Below are positions 1 through 8,651 of a DNA stretch of 64,000 nt, in pieces (position 1 is the first letter of the stretch; the number at the start of each line of letters is the position of its first letter). This stretch comes from Bradyrhizobium guangdongense (GTDB taxonomy: Bacteria; Pseudomonadota; Alphaproteobacteria; Rhizobiales; Xanthobacteraceae), in assembly GCF_006483445.1 (NCBI RefSeq), contig NZ_PPPT01000009.1:1-64000 (forward strand). The letters run 5' to 3'. Below the pieces are notes generated by a model that had not been told where the DNA came from, made no database searches, and was given only the letters and a program-made list of their open reading frames with translations. Position numbers and translations under genes: made by a program.

Positions 1-39
1 AGCCGGCAGGCCTGCCGGCGCCACAGATGGAGACAACAC

Positions 40-498
40 ATGATGCACGCCCGCATGAATCACCCGGTCATGGTCATCCCCGACGCCATGAACGTCCTGC
101 AATCCCTCGGCAACCTGACCAAGCGGGGATTGCCGGAAAAGCTCCTGGAACTCGTGCACCTGCGCGCCAGCCAGATCAACGGCTGCAGCGTCTGCGTCGA
201 TATGCATCCAAAGATCGCCCGCAAGGCCGGCGAGACCGACGAGCGTATCTTTGCCGTCTCGGCCTGGCGCGACACGCCCTATTTCACTGACGCCGAGCGT
301 GCCGCACTGGCGCTCACGGAAGCGCTGACGAGGCTCTCCGATCGTGCCGATCCCGTGCCCGACGATATCTGGAACGAGGCCGACACGCATTTTGACGAAG
401 CCGAGCTCGCCACGCTGATCCTGGCCATCGCCACCATCAACGTCTGGAACCGGCTCAACGTCGCGATCAAGATGCCGGTCGGTGTGTGGAAGGTGTGA
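40..498 (+). CDS. AhpD-like carboxymuconolactone decarboxylase family protein
   Basis: A 152-aa protein of the carboxymuconolactone decarboxylase/AhpD fold. The diagnostic CxxC-xxxH motif is visible as CSVCVDMH near residues 46-53, after a helix rich in the usual family residues (LRASQINGC). In this family the two cysteines carry thiol-disulfide peroxidase or reductase chemistry, often in alkylhydroperoxide defence; the exact substrate cannot be read here. Two ATGs in a row (40 and 43) follow a GGAGAC ribosome site, so the start is uncertain by one codon. It stands alone on the plus strand and is followed by an intergenic palindrome. The family assignment is firm, the physiological role is not. 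Confidence 0.9.
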   Translation: MMHARMNHPVMVIPDAMNVLQSLGNLTKRGLPEKLLELVHLRASQINGCSVCVDMHPKIARKAGETDERIFAVSAWRDTPYFTDAERAALALTEALTRLSDRADPVPDDIWNEADTHFDEAELATLILAIATINVWNRLNVAIKMPVGVWKV

Positions 499-507
499 GC
501 TTTTTTC

Positions 508-660
508 GCCTCTCCCCGCTTGCGGGGAGAGGCCGGAATGCGCGCGTAGCGCGGATTCCGGGTGAGGGGGAGTCTCCGCGAGCTCCGTTCTCACCGTCCT
601 TGCGGAAGCTCCCCCTCACCCCACCCTCTCCCCGCAAGCGGGGCGAGGGAGGTCGCGAGC
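508..660. repeat. Rhizobial-type intergenic palindromic repeats
   Basis: A perfect hairpin at 508-533 (arms gcctctccccgc / gcggggagaggc) is followed by a related GC-rich copy around 626-643. Such mosaic palindromes recur between genes in rhizobial chromosomes. It sits between two convergent genes, so it may also work as a bidirectional terminator; the stem at 508-533 has a T-rich flank at 501-507. Confidence 0.6.
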
Positions 661-670
661 GGCGCTCGCC

Positions 671-1482
671 TCACCCCGCCAAAAACTCCGTCACCACATC
701 GCCAAACGCCTGCGGCGCCTGTTCGAACATCCAGTGGCCGGCGTTCGGGATGACCGCCGTCTTGGCGCCTCGATATGCGCGGCGAGTACGCGCCAGATCG
801 ACGACAGGCTGCCCGTGGTGGCGCCGCCGCCGATCAGCAGCGTCGGCGTCTTGATGGCCAGCGCATCGGCGCGCGTATAGGGCTTTCGCTGCTCGTTGAT
901 CTGGCCGAGGAACGTGATCACATTGTCGCGCAACTGCTGTTTTGCGGCCGCCGGCACGCGCCGCCATGAGCCGTCGCCCTCGATGCCCTCGAAGAAGTTT
1001 TGCAACGCGCCCTCGATATCGCCGGCGCGCAGCATCTCGACCGAGCGTATCGTCCGTGCGGCGAGCGGCGGATGCGCCGGCGTGCCCTCGGGCAGTGGCA
1101 GCGTCGCATCGAGATCGCCGCCGGGCTCGGCCAGCACCAGTTTTCGCACGAGCTCAGGCCTAGCCTGCGCGACACGGAACGCGATGTGTCCGCCGCGGGA
1201 ATGGCCCATCAGATCGACGGGCGCGGGTTTGACCTGCTCGATGAAGGCGGTGACGTCAGCGACATGCTGCGCCATCTTATAATCGTCGCCGGTGCCGTTC
1301 CAGTGCTCGGGAAAGAAGTGCCTGAGACTCACCGAGATCACGCGATGCGTCTTCGACAGCGGCCCGAGCACGGAATACCAGGTACGGAAATCGCCGAGCG
1401 TGCCGTGCACGCAGACCAGCGGCGGGCCTTCCCCGACCTCGAGATAGGCCATGTCGTATCCGTTGACGCGAAATGTCTGCAT
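671..1482 (-). pseudogene. Alpha/beta hydrolase, frameshifted near its 3' end
   Basis: An alpha/beta-hydrolase closely related to the next gene upstream. The HG motif (CVHGTLGDF) and nucleophile elbow (MGHSRGGH) are intact. Near position 770 the frame breaks: upstream of it the reading frame matches the paralogue up to the AAHI block. Downstream, the expected ending (GAKTAVIPNAGHWMFEQAP, then EFLAG and a stop at 671) lies in a different frame. The unbroken frame instead runs into an arginine-rich tail ending at 691 and lacks the catalytic histidine (GHW), so the product should be inactive unless the shift is a sequencing error. The ATG at 1482 lies one base after the stop of the upstream paralogue, so the two form a tandem operon. 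Confidence 0.8.
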
Positions 1483-1483
1483 A

Positions 1484-2302
1484 TCAGCCTGCCAGGAAGT
1501 CGAGAACGATTTCGGAGTATTTTTGCGGCGCCTGCTCGAACATCGGATGCGTCGCTTTCTCGATGATCGCCGTCTTGGAGTAGGGCACATGCGCGGCCAG
1601 CGCGTGCAGCACTTTTGGCAGCAGGCCCTTGGTGCGGCCACCGAGGATGAACAGCGTCGGCATCTTGATCGCCTCGGCGTCCGCCTTGGAGAATGGCGGG
1701 CGGTTGTCGCGCACCTGGCCGATCAGGGTGGTGGCGTTGTCACGCAGATTCTGCTTCACCTTCGCCGGCAGTCTTGGCCATGTGCCCGGTCCTTCCAGCG
1801 TGTCGACGAACACGGCGAGACCGCCATCGACATCGCCTGCCGCGATCTTCTCGGCTGAGGCCGTGAAGCGCGCCAGCAGCGGCGAGGGGCCGCCCGTGTA
1901 CTCCGGATCAAGCGTCGCATCGAGCTCGCCGCCGGGCTCGGCGAGGATCAGTCGGCGCAACAGATCCGGCCGCTTCTGCGCGACACGGAAGCAGATGTGG
2001 CCGCCACGCGAATGACCCATCAAATCGATCGGACCGGTGTCGAGTTTTTCGATGAACGCGATGACGTCGTCGACGTGTTGATCGATCGAATAGGTGTCGC
2101 TAACACCGTCCCACCGCTCCGGGAAGAAATGCCGCAGGCTGACGCAGATCAGCCGATGCTGCTGCGAGAGCGGGCCGAGCACGCAGCCCCAGATACGGAA
2201 ATCGCTGAGCGAGCCGTGCACGCAGACCAGCGGCGGCCTGGAATTGGCCTCGCCGACGTCGAGATAGACCATGTCGTGTCCGTTGACGTGCAGGCTTTGC
2301 AT
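1484..2302 (-). CDS. Alpha/beta hydrolase (intact tandem paralogue)
   Basis: A 272-aa alpha/beta-fold hydrolase. It has an oxyanion HG motif (CVHGSLSDF, residues about 22-30), a nucleophile elbow MGHSRGGH (about 100-107) and a C-terminal catalytic histidine in KATHPMFEQ. The start at 2302 (MQSLHVNGHDM) was chosen because it aligns with the start of the downstream paralogue; a longer frame reaches 2386 without family resemblance. It is first in a two-gene unit with the frameshifted copy, and the stop and next start are separated by one base. Substrate unknown; esterase, epoxide hydrolase-like or haloalkane-type activity are all possible. Confidence 0.87.
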   Translation of the reverse strand: MQSLHVNGHDMVYLDVGEANSRPPLVCVHGSLSDFRIWGCVLGPLSQQHRLICVSLRHFFPERWDGVSDTYSIDQHVDDVIAFIEKLDTGPIDLMGHSRGGHICFRVAQKRPDLLRRLILAEPGGELDATLDPEYTGGPSPLLARFTASAEKIAAGDVDGGLAVFVDTLEGPGTWPRLPAKVKQNLRDNATTLIGQVRDNRPPFSKADAEAIKMPTLFILGGRTKGLLPKVLHALAAHVPYSKTAIIEKATHPMFEQAPQKYSEIVLDFLAG

Positions 2303-2437
2303 TTTGGGACTCGCGGGCAGGGAATGTCGGCTGGAACCAGCCTGTGCAAGATTCCCGGAATCCGGGTGGATCGCAACTATTTCCAAGCCTAGATTTCACG
2401 GGAGATCACGATGGGGGCCTGCGACGAGGAACGACCC

Positions 2438-2980
2438 ATGACTGACCAGCATTTTGCCCTGTTCGACACCAAAATCGGCCTTTGCGGCATCGAATGGGGC
2501 CCGCGCGGCATCAACGGCGTGCAATTGCCGATGGGCGACGATCAGAAGATCCGCACCCGCATCCACCAGCGCCATCCCGAGGCCAGCGAAGCCGCACCGA
2601 CGGCCGAGGTGCAGCAGGCGATCGATCGCATCGTCAAACTACTTGCGGGCGGCACCGATGACCTCACCGACATTCCGCTCGACCTCGACGGCGTGCCGGA
2701 GTTCAACCGCGGCGTCTACGCGATCGCGCGCAGCATTCCGCCCGGCAAGACGCTGACCTATGGCGACATCGCAAAGCGTCTCGGCGGCGTGGAATTGTCG
2801 CGCGACGTCGGCCAGGCGCTCGGCCGCAACCCATGCCCGATCGTGGTGCCCTGCCATCGCGTGCTGGCAGCCGGCAACAAGCCCGGCGGCTTCTCCGCCA
2901 ACGGCGGCGTGGTGACGAAGCTGAAGATGCTCGAGATCGAAGGCGCGCTCGTCAATCACACGCCGAGTTTGTTTGATTGA
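2438..2980 (+). CDS. ogt: Methylated-DNA--[protein]-cysteine S-methyltransferase
   Basis: A 180-aa suicide alkyltransferase that moves the methyl group of O6-methylguanine onto its own cysteine. The active-site block IVVPCHRVLAAG is present near residues 133-144, with the preceding DNA-binding helix (TLTYGDIAKRLG and the arginine-finger region ALGRNPCP) and the downstream GGFSANGG loop. The start at 2438 follows a GAGGA ribosome site; an earlier ATG at 2411 adds nine residues without family similarity. It is divergent from the hydrolase pair and probably monocistronic. Confidence 0.93.
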   Translation: MTDQHFALFDTKIGLCGIEWGPRGINGVQLPMGDDQKIRTRIHQRHPEASEAAPTAEVQQAIDRIVKLLAGGTDDLTDIPLDLDGVPEFNRGVYAIARSIPPGKTLTYGDIAKRLGGVELSRDVGQALGRNPCPIVVPCHRVLAAGNKPGGFSANGGVVTKLKMLEIEGALVNHTPSLFD

Positions 2981-3000
2981 TGAGCCGCTTGCGCGGGAAT

Positions 3001-3090
3001 CGTAGGGTGGGCAAAGGCGCGTAGCGCCGTGCCCACCATTTCTGCGGAGAGAGAGACGAGGTGGGCACGCTACGCTTTGCCCACCCTACG
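3001..3090. repeat. Intergenic inverted repeat
   Basis: Sixteen-base perfect inverted arms (cgtagggtgggcaaag at 3001-3016 and its complement at 3075-3090) with further internal pairing (gcgcgtagcgc). It lies between two convergent genes and resembles the mosaic palindromes of Bradyrhizobium chromosomes. Confidence 0.65.
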
Positions 3091-3100
3091 GCAGCTCGAT

Positions 3101-3970
3101 CTACGCTCCCACGCACACAAACCCGTTCCCCTTGCGCCGGATCTTTCCGGTCGACGGCGAAGGGAAATGCGCGGTGCAGCACAGCGTGTCGGTGTCACAA
3201 TAGCGCTCGAGAAAGCTGCGGCGGGTCTTGGCGGCTGCGGCCGGGTCGACATCGAACTTGATCGACAACTCCGGATAATGCGTCTGCAGCGGCGAGTGCA
3301 TGAGATCGCCCGAGAACACGGCATCATCCTTGCCGCGCCCAAAGGTGAAGGCGGTGTGGCCGGGCGTGTGGCCCGGCGTCGGCAGCAGGCGGACATGGTC
3401 GCCGATCTCATGGTCGTTGGTCACGACCTCATGCCGCCTGGCTTCGACCACCGGCAGCACGCTGTCGACGAACGGCGGCACCGGAGTCTTCGCGTTCTGC
3501 TCGGTCCAGTAGTCGAACTCCTGCTTGGCGAAGACGTAGCGCGCCTTGGGGAAGGTCGGCACCCAGCGGCCGTTCTCCAGCCGCGTGTTCCAGCCGACAT
3601 GATCGACATGCAGATGGGTGCACATCACGAAGTCGATGTCGTTGACCGAGACGCCCGCCGCGCCCAGCGCGCGCAGATAGGTGTCGTCGGTCTTCATGTT
3701 CCATTTCGCGCGGTTCGGCCGCGGCTTGTCGTTGCCGATGCAGCTATCGACCAGGATGGTGTGATGCGGCGTCTTCACCACATAGGACTGGAAGCAGAGG
3801 ATCAGCGTGTCGGTGTCGTCGAGCGCCTTGGCCTCCTTCATCCATGCCCGATTCTCGGCCAGCACCTCCGGCGTCAGGGAGGGCAACATCTCCAGCGCCG
3901 GAACGAAGGTGGTTTCCTGCTCGATGATGCGCTGGATGGTGAGATCGCCGACCGAGAATTTCAGGCTCAT
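3101..3970 (-). CDS. Metallo-beta-lactamase-fold hydrolase
   Basis: A 289-aa metal hydrolase. The zinc-binding HxHxDH motif is visible as THLHVDHVGWN (about residues 115-125), followed by the later histidine and aspartate ligands in TPGHTPGHTAF and SGDLMHSP. These are the hallmarks of the MBL superfamily, close to quorum-quenching lactonase or methyl-parathion hydrolase-like branches. A second member of the same subfamily is at 6778-7629. The gene starts 15 bp after the glutathione S-transferase gene on the same strand, so they are probably co-transcribed. Substrate not readable from sequence. Confidence 0.9.
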   Translation of the reverse strand: MSLKFSVGDLTIQRIIEQETTFVPALEMLPSLTPEVLAENRAWMKEAKALDDTDTLILCFQSYVVKTPHHTILVDSCIGNDKPRPNRAKWNMKTDDTYLRALGAAGVSVNDIDFVMCTHLHVDHVGWNTRLENGRWVPTFPKARYVFAKQEFDYWTEQNAKTPVPPFVDSVLPVVEARRHEVVTNDHEIGDHVRLLPTPGHTPGHTAFTFGRGKDDAVFSGDLMHSPLQTHYPELSIKFDVDPAAAAKTRRSFLERYCDTDTLCCTAHFPSPSTGKIRRKGNGFVCVGA

Positions 3971-3985
3971 GAGAACTCCGTTCGC

Positions 3986-4597
3986 TTACGCTGCCGGCGG
4001 CACCGAGATTTTCACCGACGGCCGCTCCAGCATCTTCTGATGGAAGGCATCGAGCTTTGGAAACGCCTTGCGCCAGCCGCAATCGGCAAAACGAAAATCG
4101 GCATAGCCGAGCACGCAGACGAGGCCGATCTGGGCAATGCCGAACGGGCCATTCAAGACCTCGGGCTGGTTTTCGAACCGGGCCATGCCGCTCCAGGCGC
4201 GGTTCCAGTGGTCGTCGGCCCAGGCCTGCCATTGCGATCCCTGCGGCCGCACCATCTTCTCGTAGCGGCACAGCAGCATGGAATCGAGCATGCCGTTGAG
4301 CAGCGAATGATCGGTCTTGGCCTTCCAGCGCGCCTGCCCGTATTCCGGGATCAGGCTGCCGCCGGCCGTCTCGTTGAGATATTCGACGATGACGTACGAG
4401 TCCAAGATGACGTCGCCGTCATTGGTGATCAGCACCGGCAGCTTCTTCAGCGGCGTGATGCGCTGATAGTCCTCGTTGGCCGTGCCCGGCGCGACCGTGG
4501 CGGGGACCAGCTCGATCTTGTCGATCACCCCAAGCTCGATTGCGGCAATGCGCACCTTGCGGGCGAACGGCGAGGCGGGGGAGAAGGTGAGTTTCAT
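3986..4597 (-). CDS. Glutathione S-transferase family protein
   Basis: A 203-aa GST. The N-terminal thioredoxin-like domain begins MKLTFSPASPFARKVRIAA, with the catalytic-site Ser in the SPFARKV segment. The cis-proline region is KKLPVLI and the glutathione-contact motif is LDSYVIVEYL (about 62-71). The C-terminal half is the usual all-alpha domain. It probably conjugates or transfers glutathione in detoxification or catabolism. It is followed at 15 bp by an MBL-fold hydrolase gene; an IS element lies about 160 bp upstream of its start. Confidence 0.9.
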   Translation of the reverse strand: MKLTFSPASPFARKVRIAAIELGVIDKIELVPATVAPGTANEDYQRITPLKKLPVLITNDGDVILDSYVIVEYLNETAGGSLIPEYGQARWKAKTDHSLLNGMLDSMLLCRYEKMVRPQGSQWQAWADDHWNRAWSGMARFENQPEVLNGPFGIAQIGLVCVLGYADFRFADCGWRKAFPKLDAFHQKMLERPSVKISVPPAA

Positions 4598-4633
4598 GGA
4601 GATGTCCTGGGTTTGCTCGGCACTCGACGATCG

Positions 4634-4750
4634 TCATTGCGAGCGAAGCGAAGCAAAGCAATCCAGGAATGTCTACGCGGAGACAATCTGGATTGCTTCG
4701 TCGCTTCAGTGCAAAATTGCTTCGCAATTCTGTCACGCGCTCCTCGCAAT
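4634..4750. repeat. Intergenic repeat interrupted or flanked by an IS
   Basis: A mosaic of short inverted motifs (gcgaagcgaagc, caatccag, ctggattgc, gcttcgcaat, ctcctcgcaat) typical of rhizobial intergenic repeats. It ends next to the left terminus of the IS481-type element at 4757. Beyond the IS right end the sequence agcaatgacgag could be the displaced tail of the same repeat. Confidence 0.5.
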
Positions 4751-4756
4751 TGTCGA

Positions 4757-5795
4757 TGTTCAATAATTCGCTGATTGGATCGCGGTGGTCTTGGTAGCTG
4801 CGATGGCCTTGGGAGTTTGTCCTGCCAAGGCCTGATGGGGTCTGTGGTTGTTGTAGTAGACGAGGTACTCGAACAGTTCGTTGGCGAAGTGGTCGAGGTT
4901 GTCGAAGGTCGCGCCGTCGATGACGTCGTCATCGAGCGTGCGCCAGAAGCGTTCGACTTTGCCGTTGGTCTGCGGCCGATAGGGCCTGGTGTAGCGATGT
5001 TTGATGCCGAGCTCGAGCAGCATGGCCTCGAACGGGTGCTCGTCCGGCTTGGTGCGGGCGGCGAACTCGGCGCCGTTGTCGGACAAGATTTCCTGGAAGA
5101 CGAGCCCGTAGGTCATGTTGAGGGTGTTGATCATCTTCAGGGTCTTGAACATGACCGGCAGCGCCTTCTTGGAGGTCAGGACCTCGGCCCAGGCCAGGCG
5201 CGAGCAACTGTCGATCAGACTGACGATGTAGGCCGTGACCGGGGGTGGCGCGAGGAACATATCGCGCGGCAATTGATGCAGATCGACGTGGCCCAGCTCC
5301 CCGAGCTTGTCCTTGATAATACGGCGTTTCTCCTCGCGCATCGCCGGCGTGCGGCGGTTCAGGCGGTAGCGCCTCAGCACCCGGTAGATCGTGATCGGCG
5401 AAGGTACCGCCTCGCGCGTCTCGCGCAAGACGGCATGAATCTCATAACGGTTCATCCCCCGCTTGCGATGGGCGACGATCTCCGCCTCGATCCCTTCCGG
5501 TTCGCGCCGTTCCCGCCATTTGGGGCCGCGCCGCCGCGGCAGAAGATCCGCTTCCTCGCCGCTCTGCAGATAGCGATTGTAATACTTCCGGAACGTCTGC
5601 GAGCAGGTCCCATGGTGCCGATAGAAGTCGCCGACCCGCTTAAACAGCGCCGATCGGCCAGCCTTCACCGCCTCATACTCCGGGATCAGAAAACGCCACT
5701 TCTGTAGATAGTTCCGCTCGATCGTCCGGTCGTAGCTGTTGTCGCGCATCGGATCGTCCTCCGCTGGAGCGATCCAATCAGCGAATTAGTGAACA
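4757..5795 (-). mobile_element. IS481-family insertion sequence, complete
   Basis: About 1039 bp, bounded by 27-bp terminal inverted repeats with a single mismatch: 4757-4783 begins tgttcaataattcgctg, and 5769-5795 is its complement, with c for a at position 6. The ends are TG...CA. It encodes one DDE transposase whose stop codon lies inside the left terminal repeat. I see no clear target-site duplication, so it may have lost one or be flanked by a short variable one. Confidence 0.85.
4760..5749 (-). CDS. IS481-family DDE transposase
   Basis: A 329-aa transposase. The N-terminal helix-turn-helix region (about residues 20-110) binds the IS ends. An rve-type integrase core follows, with catalytic residues readable as D in LGHVDLHQLP, D in ILSDNGAEF and E in KVERFWRTLDD. 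The motif GKVERFWRTL and the final segment YYNNHRPHQALAGQTP are typical of IS481 and related integrase-core transposases. It is the only gene of the element and appears full length, so it is potentially active. Confidence 0.92.
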   Translation of the reverse strand: MRDNSYDRTIERNYLQKWRFLIPEYEAVKAGRSALFKRVGDFYRHHGTCSQTFRKYYNRYLQSGEEADLLPRRRGPKWRERREPEGIEAEIVAHRKRGMNRYEIHAVLRETREAVPSPITIYRVLRRYRLNRRTPAMREEKRRIIKDKLGELGHVDLHQLPRDMFLAPPPVTAYIVSLIDSCSRLAWAEVLTSKKALPVMFKTLKMINTLNMTYGLVFQEILSDNGAEFAARTKPDEHPFEAMLLELGIKHRYTRPYRPQTNGKVERFWRTLDDDVIDGATFDNLDHFANELFEYLVYYNNHRPHQALAGQTPKAIAATKTTAIQSANY

Positions 5796-5814
5796 TGCAC
5801 AGCAATGACGAGGC

Positions 5815-6657
5815 TCACGCCGCAATGATCTCCTGGCGCTGCTCGCCGAGGCCCTCGATACCCAGCGTGACGACGTCGCCGACATTGAGGAAGGTCGGCG
5901 GCTTCATGCCGAGGCCGACGCCGGGAGGCGTGCCAGTGGTGACGATGTCGCCGGGCAGCAGTGTCATGAACTGCGAGACGTAGGAGATGCAGTGCGCCAT
6001 CGAGAAGATCATGGTCTTGGTCGAGCCGGTCTGGCGACGCTGGCCGTTGACGTCGAGCCACATCGAGAGGTTCTGCACGTCCTTGATCTCGTCCTTGGTG
6101 GCGAGCCACGGGCCGACCGGGCCGAAGGTGTCGTGCGACTTGCCCTTGGTCCACTGCCCCAGACGCTCGGCCTGGAAATTGCGCTCGGAGACGTCGTTGC
6201 AGACGCAGTAGCCGGCGACGTAGTTCAGTGCGTCAGCCTCCGAGACATACTTTGCGCGGGTGCCGATGATCGCGGCGATCTCGACTTCCCAGTCGAGTTT
6301 TGTCGAGCCGCGCGGCTTCTCGACCGCGTCGTTCGGGCCTGACAGTGACGTGCTGGCCTTGAGGAAGATGATCGGCTCGGTCGGAATGGCCGCGCCGGTC
6401 TCCTTGGCGTGGTCGCTGTAGTTGAGGCCGATCGCGACGAATTTCGAGATGCCGGTGACGGGGGCACCGAAGCGCGGCTTGCCGGAGACCGCCGGCAGGG
6501 AGGCCGGGTCGATCGCAGCGAGCTTTTTCAGGGATTCCGGCGAATAGGCCTCGCCGGTGAGGTCCTTCACATGTGCCGAGAGGTCGCGCAACTGGCCGGA
6601 TTTGTCGATCAGGCCGGGCTTTTCCGCACCCTTTTCGCCATAACGAACAAGCTTCAT
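5815..6657 (-). CDS. Fumarylacetoacetate hydrolase family protein
   Basis: A 280-aa member of the FAH superfamily (fumarylpyruvate, acylpyruvate or 2-oxo-hept-3-ene-dioate hydrolases/decarboxylases). The metal-binding signature is visible: AIGLNYSDHAKE, IIFLKASTSLSGPND, then DWEVEIAAIIG with the acidic ligands, and GDIVTTGTPPGVG near the C-terminus. It probably cleaves a C-C bond in the late steps of aromatic or sugar-acid breakdown. The start at 6657 follows GGGAGAAACG; a longer frame to 6726 has no homology-like content. Its neighbours (MBL hydrolases, quinone oxidoreductase, SDRs) suggest a catabolic cluster. Confidence 0.9.
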   Translation of the reverse strand: MKLVRYGEKGAEKPGLIDKSGQLRDLSAHVKDLTGEAYSPESLKKLAAIDPASLPAVSGKPRFGAPVTGISKFVAIGLNYSDHAKETGAAIPTEPIIFLKASTSLSGPNDAVEKPRGSTKLDWEVEIAAIIGTRAKYVSEADALNYVAGYCVCNDVSERNFQAERLGQWTKGKSHDTFGPVGPWLATKDEIKDVQNLSMWLDVNGQRRQTGSTKTMIFSMAHCISYVSQFMTLLPGDIVTTGTPPGVGLGMKPPTFLNVGDVVTLGIEGLGEQRQEIIAA

Positions 6658-6777
6658 TCTCGTTTCTCCCTGAGTGTGGACTGATCGGTTAAATAGCTTC
6701 ATGGAACAGGGCGGCGGGAATTTCAACCGCCCTCAGGCCCTCGCATTGCTGCCCTCCTAATTCGGTGGGCGGCCACC

Positions 6778-7629
6778 CTAGGATTGCAGCGCCACATATC
6801 TGAACGCATTGCCATCGCGCCGGATATGGCCGCCGGAAAAGTGCCCGCCGATCACCAGCGTCGGCGTGTCGGCAAAGCGCGAGAACAGCGTGCGGCGGCT
6901 CTCAGCCGCCTGGCCGGGGTCGGCGTCCACGGTCGAGGACCAGTCGAGACGGGCCATCTGGCAGGGATGGTGGGCGGCATCGCCCGTGAGCAGGGCCTGT
7001 TCGCCCTCGGACTGGATCAAAATGCTCATATGGCCGGGGCTATGGCCGGGCGTCGGAATCAGGCTGATCTCGTCGCTGATCTGGTGGTCGCTCGGAATCA
7101 ACTCTGCGCGGTCGGCATCGACGATCGGCTTGATCGAGTCCGCGAACAGGGCCGCCTTGTCGGCTTCCGTGGAGTTGTCGCGCCAGTATTCGTATTCAGT
7201 CCTGCCGAATAGGTAGTGTGCCTTGGGAAACGCCGGCACCCATTTGCCGTCAACGAGCTTCGTGTTCCAGCCGACATGGTCGACATGGAGATGCGTGCAC
7301 AGCACGGTGTCAAAACTGTCGGGCGCAAAGCCCGCCGCCGTCATCGTTTCCAGGAACGGCGTGTCGCGATTGTTCCAGGTCGGGACGTTGCGGCCCTGCT
7401 TGTCGTTGCCCAACCCGGTATCGACCAGGATGCGCCGCGTCGGCGTCTCCACCGCGAGCGAGTGGATCGCCATCTTCAGCCGGCCTTCCTCAGTGGCGAA
7501 ATGCGGGATCAGCCAGGGCATTTTCTGGATTTCGTCGTTGGTCGCGGCGGGAAGGATGAAACGGGTCGAGCCGACCGTCTCCATTTCCACGAACCGGGTG
7601 ATTTTGACTTTGCCGACCGTCCACGACAT
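6778..7629 (-). CDS. Metallo-beta-lactamase-fold hydrolase (second copy)
   Basis: A 283-aa MBL-fold enzyme with the same layout as the one at 3101-3970. It has THLHVDHVGWN around residue 110, TPGHSPGHMS and the ligand aspartate in LTGDAAHHP. The start at 7629 (MSWTVGKVKITRFVEME) was preferred because the N-terminus then matches the family; the frame is open to 7869 but reads as arginine-rich shadow sequence. It lies 32 bp after the quinone oxidoreductase gene, probably the last gene of the SDR-oxidoreductase-MBL operon. Confidence 0.9.
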   Translation of the reverse strand: MSWTVGKVKITRFVEMETVGSTRFILPAATNDEIQKMPWLIPHFATEEGRLKMAIHSLAVETPTRRILVDTGLGNDKQGRNVPTWNNRDTPFLETMTAAGFAPDSFDTVLCTHLHVDHVGWNTKLVDGKWVPAFPKAHYLFGRTEYEYWRDNSTEADKAALFADSIKPIVDADRAELIPSDHQISDEISLIPTPGHSPGHMSILIQSEGEQALLTGDAAHHPCQMARLDWSSTVDADPGQAAESRRTLFSRFADTPTLVIGGHFSGGHIRRDGNAFRYVALQS

Positions 7630-7661
7630 CCCTGCGTTTCCCCTGTTGTTTTTTGTTGTGT

Positions 7662-8651
7662 CTATTTTGCGCAGTCGACGATGACAGTGCCGACCTTGTC
7701 GCCCTTCTCGACCGCCATGTGGGCTTGAGCCGTCTCCGAAAGCGGAAACTGCCCGGCGATGTTGTGAATGCGTGCGCCTGCGGCGAGCCATTTCGAAATG
7801 TCGGCCTGCGCAGCCGTGAGCAGAGCAGGTGGCAGCGCGAACAGCACCAGCGAACGCAGATTGATGCATTTTTCCATGAGATCACGCATCGGCACCGTCG
7901 GCGTGCGGTTGCCGTTGGTGGCGTAGACGGCGATCGTCGAGTTGACAGCCATGAGCTTCAATGTGGTCCCAATGTTGCCGCCGAAATCGACATCAACGAC
8001 ATGATCGACGCCGCGCCCGCTCGTGAACGCCATCGCTTTTGCTGCGACGTCGTCGTCCTTGTAGTTGATCACGAGATCGGCGCCGCCGCGCCGCGCCTGC
8101 TCGGCTTTCGCGGCCGAACTGACAGTCGTAATCACCTGCGCGCCGCCCCATTTGGCGAGCTGCACGGCATAATGCCCGACTGCGCCGGCACCGCCGGTGA
8201 CCAGCACCGTCTTGCCGACGATCGGGCCGTCCGAAAACAGCGCGCACCACGCCGTCATCGCGGGGATGCCGAGCGTTGCGCCTTCGGCAAAGGACAGGTT
8301 TTGCGGCAGCGGCGTCACCAGCCAATCGGCAAGCGTGATGTATTCCGCCGCCGTGCCAAACGCGCGGCCATTGCGCTGGCCGTTGAACAGCCAGACGCGG
8401 TCGCCGATGCTGAAGCGCGTCACGCCGTCGCCGATCTGGTCGATGAAGCCCGCACCGTCGCTGTTCGGGATGACGCGCGGATACTCCATCGCGCGATAGC
8501 TGCCGCCGCGGCGGCCGACATCGGCGGGATTGACGCCGGAGGCTTCCAGGCGAATGCGCACCTCGCCGGGGCCGGCGACCGGCGTCGGCGTCTCACCATA
8601 GGTGAGAACCTCCGTCGCCGATCCGTTCGTTTCGTACCAGATCGCTTTCAC
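7662..8651 (-). CDS. NADPH:quinone oxidoreductase-like zinc-independent dehydrogenase
   Basis: A 329-aa MDR-superfamily reductase. It has the N-terminal GroES-like domain (GEVRIRLEASGVNPADVGRR) and the Rossmann motif VLVTGGAGAVGHYAVQLAK (about 143-161), characteristic of quinone oxidoreductases of the QOR/zeta-crystallin group. The GTG start at 8651 overlaps the stop of the SDR gene (GTGA), which indicates translational coupling. It likely reduces a quinone or enone with NADPH. The extended frame upstream of 8651 is the antisense of nothing recognisable and was rejected as N-terminus. Confidence 0.9.
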   Translation of the reverse strand: MKAIWYETNGSATEVLTYGETPTPVAGPGEVRIRLEASGVNPADVGRRGGSYRAMEYPRVIPNSDGAGFIDQIGDGVTRFSIGDRVWLFNGQRNGRAFGTAAEYITLADWLVTPLPQNLSFAEGATLGIPAMTAWCALFSDGPIVGKTVLVTGGAGAVGHYAVQLAKWGGAQVITTVSSAAKAEQARRGGADLVINYKDDDVAAKAMAFTSGRGVDHVVDVDFGGNIGTTLKLMAVNSTIAVYATNGNRTPTVPMRDLMEKCINLRSLVLFALPPALLTAAQADISKWLAAGARIHNIAGQFPLSETAQAHMAVEKGDKVGTVIVDCAK

